This document shows, piece by piece, positions 56,516 to 64,000 of a stretch of DNA of 64,000 bases. The position numbers and the translations under genes were made by a program. The notes beneath the pieces were generated by a model. It did not search any database and was not told the origin of the DNA. It was given only the letters and a program-made list of their open reading frames with translations. Positions within the stretch are counted from its first letter, which is position 1, and every line of letters begins with the position of its first letter. This DNA is from Desmodus rotundus (lineage: Eukaryota > Chordata > Mammalia > Chiroptera > Phyllostomidae): the NCBI RefSeq assembly GCF_022682495.2, contig NC_071396.1:18845735-18909734 (forward strand), given 5' to 3'.

Positions 56516-57371
56516 GAAATAAAAAGCTCTCCAGACAAGAAAAAGCTATAGAAGTTTGTTACCACAAAACCAGTATTACAAAAACTGTTAAAAGTCTTCT
56601 TTGAGAAGAAGAAAAAAGCAGAGGAAACATAGTTAAACAAATATAATGGCAATAAATATGCACCTGTCAATAATCACTTTAAAGGTGAATGGCTTAAATA
56701 CTCCAGTCAAAAGACATGGTACCTGAATGGATAAGAAAACGAGAATCATGTATATGCCGTCTGCAAGAGACTCACCTCAGAATGCAAGATACACACGGAC
56801 TAAAGATAAAGGGATAGAAAAAGGTATTTTATGCAAATGTAAATTAAAAAAACTGGAGTAGCAACACCTATATCTGACAAAATATAGTTTTAAAAAAGGC
56901 TACATTATCTTAAAAAGACAAAGACGGACACTACATAATGATAAAGGGAGCAAAACCAACAAGAGGATATAACCCTTGTAAACATTTCCACACTTGACAC
57001 AGGAGCACCTCAATACATTAAGCACATGTTGGTGGACATAAAGGAAGAGACTGATAATAACACAGCCATAGCAGGGCACTTGACACCCCATTGACATCAA
57101 TGGATTGATCTTCCAGACAGAATATCAATAATGAACCAATGGTCTTAAATGACACACTAGATCAGATGGACTGAATTGACATCTTCAGAGCATTTCACCC
57201 TGAAGCAGCAGAATATACATTCTTTTCAAGTACACATGGAGTGTCTCCTAGGATAGATCGCACGTTAGGACACAAAACAAGTCTCAGTAAACTTAAGAGC
57301 ATTGAAATCATATCAAGTATCTTCTCTGAACTTAATGGTATGATACTAAAAATCAACCACAAGAAAAAAGC

Positions 57372-57610
57372 CTGGTACACAGATGATGGATGATAGAATT
57401 GTACACCTGAAACCTATATAATTTTATTAATGTCACCCCAATGAATTCAATAAAAAAGGGGGAAAACTGAGAAGCCAAAAAAGTTCTGCAGGTTGGTGGT
57501 GGTAATAGTTGCACAACATCAATGTAGTTACTGTATTTTTACTTAAAAATGGTCATCATTGTAAATCTGGTGTTATACATATATATAATCACAATAAAAT
57601 TATTTATAGG
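57372..57610 (+). mobile_element. L1 3'-terminus copies nested in L1 ORF2
   Basis: cagatgatggatgatagaat, tgtacacctgaaacctatat and tgtcaccccaatgaattcaa match the L1's own 3' end at 60,660-60,748. A second, older tail (acttaaaaatggtcatcatt ... cacaataaaatta) follows. Host ORF2 sequence is continuous on either side (caaccacaagaaaaaa / aaacagaaaaacatacaaag). Confidence 0.7.
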
Positions 57611-58265
57611 ATTTAAACAGAAAAACATACAAAGGCATGAAGGCTAAATAACTAAACAATGATTTGGTTAACAATGAGATAAAGAAATGAATGAAAAATA
57701 CATTGAAACAAATGAAAATGAGAACACAACAACCCAAAACCACAGTGAAAACTGTCCTAAGAGGTAATTCATAGCATTACAGTCCTATCTCAAGAAACAA
57801 GAAAAATCTCAAATAAATAATCCAACTTTATACTTAAAGAAACTAGAAAAAGTGCAGCAAACAAAACCCAAATGAGAAGAATGAAAATAATAAAGATGAG
57901 CAGAAATAAACAAAATAGAGTCTAAAAAACAATACAAAAGATCAATGAAACCAAAAGGTGCTTTGTTGAAAAGATAAACAAGATTGACACCTTTAACCAG
58001 ACTCATCAAGGAAAAAGAGGGAGAGGACCCAAATAAATAAAATAGGAAGTGAAAACAAAGAAGTAACCACTGACTATACACAATACAATGGATTGTAAGA
58101 AAACATTACAAACAACTATATGCCAACAATCAGGATGAAATGGATAAATTCCTAGAAAGATACAATCTCCCAAAACTCAATGAGAAAGAAGCAGAAAATC
58201 TGAATAGACCAAATACAACTAATGAGACTGTAATCAAAACAATTCCCCAAAACAAAAATCCTGAA

Positions 58266-58623
58266 TTTTGGGGAACCACCTGGCTGGTTTCAGAAGCTGC
58301 AACCCCCCATGGCTAAGGCTGAGTAAAAAGACCTTGGGACCATAAACTACTAAGGAGACAAAGCCAATGTCCCCAGCAGGGACGCCACCTCTGCCCCCTT
58401 CACTTCACCCTGCTTGGCCCCGGACGGACGACTGGTTAGCCAATGACAGGTAAGATTCCTCAAGGGCGGGACAACCTAAGACAGGCACAGTCATGATGGG
58501 GCCATCAGGGAAGGACTTGGGGGGCCATCAAGGAAGGACTTGGGGGACACGGGGTGATCATGTCTTAGTACACTTATTCTCATCCTCAGCAGCCAGCAGG
58601 GCTCTGTGGGTGGAGCCCCCACA
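58266..58623. mobile_element. 358-bp insertion in L1 ORF2, LTR-like
   Basis: GC-rich block bracketed by direct repeats CTGAA at 58,261-58,265 and 58,624-58,628. The ORF2 sequence reads across it (aaaaatc / CTGAACCTGATGG, the KNPGPDG region). Ends are TTTTGGGGAACC and GGAGCCCCCACA. Near 58,499-58,545 it holds two tandem copies of a ggccatca.ggaaggacttgg unit, like a U3 enhancer duplication. A 5-bp target duplication fits a retrovirus-like LTR, but canonical TG...CA ends are not seen. No coding capacity. Confidence 0.5.
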
Positions 58624-60748
58624 CTGAACCTGATGGTTTCACAGGTGAATTTTATGAAACATTCACAAAAACCTAACACCTGTCCTTCTCAAACTACTCC
58701 AAAACTTTCAAGAAGAGAAAAAGAGTCTCAAGATCATTTGATGAGACAAGTGTTATCCTAATTCCAAAACCAGATGAAGAACTACAAAGAAAGAAAATTA
58801 TAGGCCAATACAGTCCATATAAATATCCAGAAATCAGTTGCATTTTTATATACTAATAAACTATGAAAAGGAAAAGTAAGAAAACAGTCTTATTTACAAT
58901 TTTATAAAAAATATCTAGGAATAAATTTCACCAAGGATGTAAAAGACTTATACTCACAAAATTATAACACATTGAAGAAGGAAAGTGAAGAAGATACAAA
59001 TAAATGGATGCATATACCATGTTCATGGATAGGAAACATTAACATCATTAAAACATCCACACTACCCAAAGCAATCTATAGAGTCAACACGATTCCCATC
59101 AATATACCAATGGCTTATTTCGCAGAACTAGCACAAATATTCCAAAAACTTATATGGAACCATAAAAGACCCAAAACAGCCACAGCAACCTTGAAAAAGA
59201 ACAAAGTTGGAGGAATCATACTACCTGATATCAAAGTATATTTCAAGGCCATAGTAATCAAAATAGCACAGTACTGGCATTAAAAACAGGCATAGATCAA
59301 TGGAACAGAATAGAGAGCCCAGAAATAAACCCATGCATTTATGGTCAATTAATATTTGACAAAGGAAACAAGAACAAACAATGGGATAAAGACAGTCTAT
59401 TCAATAAATGGTGTTGGGAAATTGGACAGGTACGTGCGAAAAAATAAACCAGACCACCTTCTTATACCATACACAAGATTAAACTCAAAACAAATTAAAG
59501 ACAAATGTTAGACTCAAAACCATAAAAATCCTAAAAGAAAGCATAGGCAATAAGATCTTGTACATTTCTTGCAGCAATTATTTTTTTTTATGTACCTCCT
59601 TGACAAGTGAAATAAAAAATAAACAAATGGGACTACATCAAAAGGTTTTGCACAGCAAGGGAAATCGTCAACAAAACGAAAAGACAACCCACTGCACGGG
59701 AGAACATATTCACTAGAGATACATCTGAGAAGGGGGTCCTATCAAAAATCAATAAAGAACTTACAAAACTCAACACCAAAAAAAATCCAATTAAACAATC
59801 GCAAAGGACAGGAATAGACCCTTCTCCAAAGAGGACACACAGATGGCCAGTAGGCACATGAAAAGATGCTCAATGTCACTACTTGTCAGACAGGTGCAAA
59901 TTAAAGCCACAATGAGATATCACCCCACACCTGTCCAAATGGCCACCATCAATAAATCGTGAAACAAGTGTGGGTGAGGATGTGGAGAAAATGGAACCCT
60001 CGTGCAGTGTTGGTGGGAATGCAGACTGGTGCAGCCAGTGTGGAAAACAGTGTGGAGATAACTCAAAAAATTAATAACTGCTCTGCGTTTTGATCCAGTG
60101 ATGCCATTTCTGGGAATATACCTAAAGAAACTAGACACGCTAATTTGAAAGAGTATGTGCACCACTTGTTCACTGCAACATAGTTTAAAACAGCCAAGAT
60201 TTGGGAGCAGCCCAAGTGCCCACCAATACATGAGTGGATGAAACAACTATGGGACATTTACACAAAGGGACACTCCCTGGTGGTAAAAAGAAGAAAAACG
60301 TATGCTTTGTGACACCGTGTGTGGAGTTGGTGAGTATCGCGCTAAGTGAAATAAGCCAGTCAGAGGAAGACAAGTACCATATGATGATTTCACTTATGTG
60401 TGGAATCTCATCAACAGAATAAACTAAAAAAGAAAATAGAAATAGACTCATACGGAGAACAGACTTGACAGCTGTCAGAGGGAAGGGAGTTGGGACTGGG
60501 TGAAAAAGGTGAAGGGATTAAGCGAAGAAAAAAACTCACAGACACAGACAACAGGATGATGATTCTCAGGGAAAGTGGGTGGGGGAGGTAGAGGAGGGCA
60601 AAGGGGGGATAAATGGTGATAGTAGGGGGCTTGACTTGGGGTGGTGAGCACACAGTACAATATACAGATGATGTGTTATAGAGTTGTACACCTGAAACCT
60701 ATGTCAGCTTACTAATCAATGTCACCCCAGTAGATTCAATTAAAAAAG

Positions 60749-61090
60749 GAAGGACAATGTAGCACATGCTACACCTGGCTGGACCTTGAAGACACTGCGC
60801 TCAGTGAGACAGGCCCGTAACAACAAGACAAATGCTGTGTGGTTCCATCCATGTGACATCTCTGGAGCCTTCGGAGTCACACAGACAGGAGGTGAGATGG
60901 AGGGTACCAGGGTGAGGGAGGGGGTGGGGAGCTGTTTAGTGGAGACAAAGTTTCATTTGGAGAAGACGGGGCAGTGATGGAGATAATGGTGGTGATGGCA
61001 GCCGCATGACAGTACAAATGGACTTACCACTGAACTGTGCATCGAAAAACAGTAAGAACGGTAAATTTCATTGTGCATATTTACTGTGAC
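60749..61090 (+). mobile_element. Older L1 3'-end fragment
   Basis: tgctgtgtggttccatccat, cactgaactgtgcatcgaaa and acggtaaatttcattgtgca follow the common L1 3' terminus (ccactgaactgtacacttaaaa...ggtaaattttatgtta). Confidence 0.55.
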
Positions 61091-61790
61091 GAAACTACCC
61101 AAAAAGGAAAAGAAGGCCAGGTCTTACAAACAGAACCATGGGGGCCGTGCCAGGCTCCTGGGCTCCTGCTCTCACGAAGCCTCTGGGCATGAGAGGAGAG
61201 GAGCCGGGCGGGGGTGCTGAGGTCGGCCGAGCAGCCTCGGACGAGCCTCAGTGCCCTGCTGTCCGCCTCACAGGCCTGACAAGAGGAGCGAAGGTGCCAT
61301 GTGTGGGGAGTCGCCAGTGTGTGCAGGTGTGGAGAGGGACACACCCAGGCCAGCTGCTGCCTTCTTACACGTCAGGACAGCCCAGCAGTCCCGCCCGATG
61401 CACAGCCACCCGCAGCTGACAGGTGGAACCCAAGTGGCTACACCACCCACTAGCAGCAGCCCATTGGGCCACTGCCCATGAAGGAGCCAGCTGAGAAGTG
61501 CCAAACGGCTTAAAGTGGTAACCTATTTTCAATGTTTGCATTCGTGAACGTTTTATCCTCAAATAAGTAATCCCGTGCGATCACTGTGCTATCAGAAGAC
61601 AATTGTACAGCTGGCTTTCTAAAGTCACGTCACAGGGCTGGGTTGGTGATGTGCCCACCACGGGCCACACACTAGAAGCAGGTGGCATCCTTGTTTAAGG
61701 CCATCAGTGTCTCGCTGTGACTTTAATTTCATCTGAAGATGAGACCAAAGGTCTCAACTGATGACCTTGAGTTCACAATGAAAGAACTTC
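61091..61790. other. Intergenic sequence, no recognised feature
   Basis: About 0.7 kb, with a GC-rich part near 61,190-61,480. I could not assign a gene or repeat. Confidence 0.5.
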
Positions 61791-61799
61791 CTTCCCATG

Positions 61800-61960
61800 G
61801 CTGCACACACACACACGCCCGCTCATACACACCCATTACAATCACTCATACACGCTGGCAATCACATTCACCCAGGCACACACACCTTCACACATGCATA
61901 TTCACACATTCACAATCACAGGCTTGTTCACGCACCCACACCCACTGTGGTGAGGGCACG
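61800..61960 (+). repeat. CA-rich degenerate simple repeat
   Basis: ctgcacacacacacacgccc followed by spaced cacac/cacatt/cacaatca motifs to about 61,950. An interrupted (CA)n microsatellite. Confidence 0.85.
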
Positions 61961-62679
61961 GGGGAGATACCCCACACCGCCGCACGGGGCACTCCTGTTC
62001 CTGGAGTTGGTCTCAGGGCATCCGTCCCACTCACCCCTCAGATCTGGGATGATGTCATGATGTCCAACTTGGGAAATGGCATCAACAGTGTCCTCGGGCT
62101 TCCTTGAACTCCCTCCTAGAGCAGCCTGTCCTGCTCGAGCACAGCTTGCCTGTGTGCCCCTCCCAGTCAGGCCACTCTCTCAGATGACAAGAAGCAGGAC
62201 AGTTGCAAAATAAAGGAAAGAGAAGGGAGCAAAAAGCTAGTTGTGAAGCCCACATGTCACGGGACCACTGAGAGCACTTAGGAAATGCCAAGCTCTGCAG
62301 AATCTGCAGGTCTCAGCTCCTCTTCTTCACGGATAATTTCCCCTCTTGCTTTCTAGCTGGCATGTGAAATGCATCTCCGTGACAGAAGAGAAAGAAGTGA
62401 GGGCCGAAGAAACCCTAACACAGGCTGACGGGGTGGGGGAAGGGGGATGGCCTGGCTCCCTCCTGGGGACGTGCCCACGCATGTGGAGGCCGCCCCAGCG
62501 GACTCCCTCCCATCTCCTCTCACATGAGTGTCCTTGGACAGGTCAGTGCTGTGTGACTCCGGAGCAGGACCCTGTTGCCGACACGGCACAGCCACGTGCA
62601 GCGTCACTCACTTAGTAAACGCAGATGGTCACATCAGTGACAGCAGCAAGGACGGCATCGTTACTGACTTTCACTCTGT
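61961..62679. other. Intergenic sequence, no recognised feature
   Basis: About 0.7 kb with no gene or repeat that I recognise. Confidence 0.5.
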
Positions 62680-62830
62680 GTCTGGTGTCTAGGAAGGGCA
62701 TTCCCTGAACTGGCTTCACTTCATTAAACCCCAATCAGCCTGTGTCGCAGTTATCATTGCCCCATTGCGCAGACATGGCAATTGAGGGTTAAATATCCTC
62801 AAGGTGGTAAAGCTGCGTTCAAGGTCAAAT
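62680..62830 (-). repeat. MIR SINE fragment
   Basis: cattaaaccccaatcagcct, ttgccccattgcgcagacat and caattgagggttaaatatcc follow the reverse complement of the MIR 3' part and core. Confidence 0.6.
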
Positions 62831-63630
62831 GCATAGGCTGGTGCCTGACCTCCGCTGAGGTGCTGCGCCTATGGGTGCTCAGGAAGGGCCACGCAGAGGC
62901 TGGGACCTGGGGTGGAAGCAGTTAATCACCTCAAGGGGGCAGCTCAGCTCCTGGGAGAGAGACCATGAACAGAGTGGGTGGTGACCCTCACTGCAGCCAC
63001 ACTGCCTGGTCCCAGGCCGCTCTGCTGGCCACCAGGAAATATGGGCAGCAGCCAGCGCCCAGGCTCACAGATGCCGTCCCTGGTGAGTCCGGCCCCATTC
63101 CCACCGGTGCACAGATGAAGGTCCTTCCTCCTGCCTCCCCCTCGCAGACCCAGGAGCTGCTGCTGACCTGTGTCCCCACACACAGCATGAGGCTCAGACC
63201 TCAGCACCTCTGTCACCGGCTGAATGGATGGGCACACAGATGGACAGACAGGTGGACAGATAGATGGGTGATTCAAGGTAGACGAAAGGGCACACACACA
63301 TCTTTTCCATTTCTCTCAGTCGGGACTTTTCTCAGAAAACTGTGTGTGCAGTATCTCAAGGTCACACAGTGATTCCCAGTGACTAACATGAAGGGTGTCC
63401 CAAAGCCGGGAAAGTAGGGCCAGCTTCAATAAACACGAAGAATCGTGTGTAAGCTGGATATTAATTGATAATTCAGAGCCCCTCGCGTATTCAGAAAACC
63501 CCTTGTTGCCTTCAAGAACCTAATTTCTAATATTTACTTACTTTCTAAACTATTACTTTAAATTTTAATGAAAATAATAAATGTACATGGTTAACAAATA
63601 AAATCTGACTGGACAGGGCAAGAGAGATGG
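62831..63630. other. Intergenic sequence, no recognised gene
   Basis: About 0.8 kb. A short GGACAGAYA-type tetranucleotide-like stretch lies at 63,230-63,268, and an AT-rich block with AATAAA motifs at 63,460-63,610. Neither is tied to a gene. Confidence 0.5.
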
Positions 63631-63635
63631 GGCAG

Positions 63636-63718
63636 GAGACACAGTAGGAGAGAGGGAGGGAGGGAGTCAGCAGTGGAGGAGGAGAGGGGAGGGGATGGAG
63701 AGAGAGGAGAGAGAGTGC
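63636..63718 (+). repeat. GA-rich low-complexity tract
   Basis: gagagagggagggagggag, gaggaggagaggggagggga and gagagaggagagagagtg form a purine tract of about 80 bp. Confidence 0.85.
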
Positions 63719-64000
63719 AGGGACCCCCTAGCCCACCTCCCCACATCCACACCTGCTCCTCAGGAGAACCTCTTTAACTGGCTCTGAGGTCAGATATTGG
63801 GGGGTCCCTCCCTACCTCTCCATAACCCTACGGCCCCTTCGTGCTCAGCTTCAGTAAGACTCCTGCCAACAGGTCGTCAGGACGCGGCTCCCAGATCGTC
63901 ACCCCGGCTCCCAGTACAGTCACCATCACGTGAGAGTCTGAGGCGTATTTGCAGTTGTAACTGTGGCCATCACCCATTCACAGCGCTTTCCCTCCCTTGA

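Larger units (their letters stand above)
56250..60748 (+). mobile_element. Dead bat L1 (ORF2 remnants and 3' UTR)
   Basis: Sense-oriented L1. The endonuclease start is seen near 56,640-56,840, with the LQETHL motif encoded at 56,758-56,775. The segment from 57,180 keeps the endonuclease end (ATATACATTCTTTTCAAG-type), and 57,620-58,260 and 58,630-58,800 continue ORF2. The reverse transcriptase core is missing at a junction near 58,800-58,830. The thumb region is readable at 58,972-59,283 ([30 protein letters not shown]). The 3' end closes with tgtacacctgaaacctatgt and tcaccccagtagattcaatt plus A tail. Stops, deletions and three insertions make it non-functional. Confidence 0.85.

Noticed and set aside
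58972..59283. Functional reverse transcriptase gene
   Set aside because: Only the L1 ORF2 thumb region remains; the catalytic core is deleted and the flanking frames are broken.

Overview
The window is mammalian nuclear DNA, most likely from a bat (probably Yangochiroptera). Evidence is long GT-AG introns, a vertebrate HEATR1 gene, about ten tRNA-derived SINEs of the bat Ves type (5' ends like GCCCTGGCTGGTGTGGCTCAG), a bat-type L1 3' end, and old MIR, L2, MaLR, hAT, Tigger and mariner relics. The species call rests on repeats recognised from memory, not on a database search.

Region 1 (1-45,745) is one gene on the + strand: HEATR1 (UTP10/BAP28), the large HEAT-repeat scaffold of the small-subunit processome, which acts in the nucleolus in rDNA transcription and 18S pre-rRNA processing. 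I placed 43 coding exons from 99 to the stop codon at 45,567-45,569. All have AG/GT borders and compatible phases, and no frameshift or internal stop was seen. Together they carry 6,287 coding bases, 2,094 complete codons plus a split first codon and the stop. The first 47 or so residues, the start codon and the promoter lie upstream of the window. Introns hold SINEs, antisense L1 3' ends, two mariner relics, Tigger-like and hAT elements and MIRs.

Region 2 (45,745-50,460) is intergenic. It has one Ves SINE and a possible minus-strand polyadenylation signal at 49,537-49,542. In human the convergent neighbour here is LGALS8; none of its coding exons is recognisable in the 18 kb downstream of HEATR1.

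Region 3 (50,470-53,640) is the most unusual part. A minisatellite of about 70 units of roughly 36-37 bp, each built on the palindrome CCTCCATGGAGG, is G-rich on the + strand. It flips to the opposite orientation near 53,250 and is bounded by two unique-sequence flanks that are inverted copies of each other, so the locus is a large imperfect inverted repeat. Long open frames on the minus strand inside it look like a composition effect.

Region 4 (54,160-61,090) is a repeat nest: stacked L1 3' termini, a MaLR fragment, a candidate TIR element (54,489-54,796), and a dead bat L1 whose body carries a Ves SINE, a second L1 tail and a 358-bp insertion with a 5-bp target duplication. Region 5 (61,090-64,000) has a CA-rich tract, a MIR, a GA-rich tract and no recognisable gene. 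I saw no non-coding RNA gene, CRISPR array or intact mobile element.
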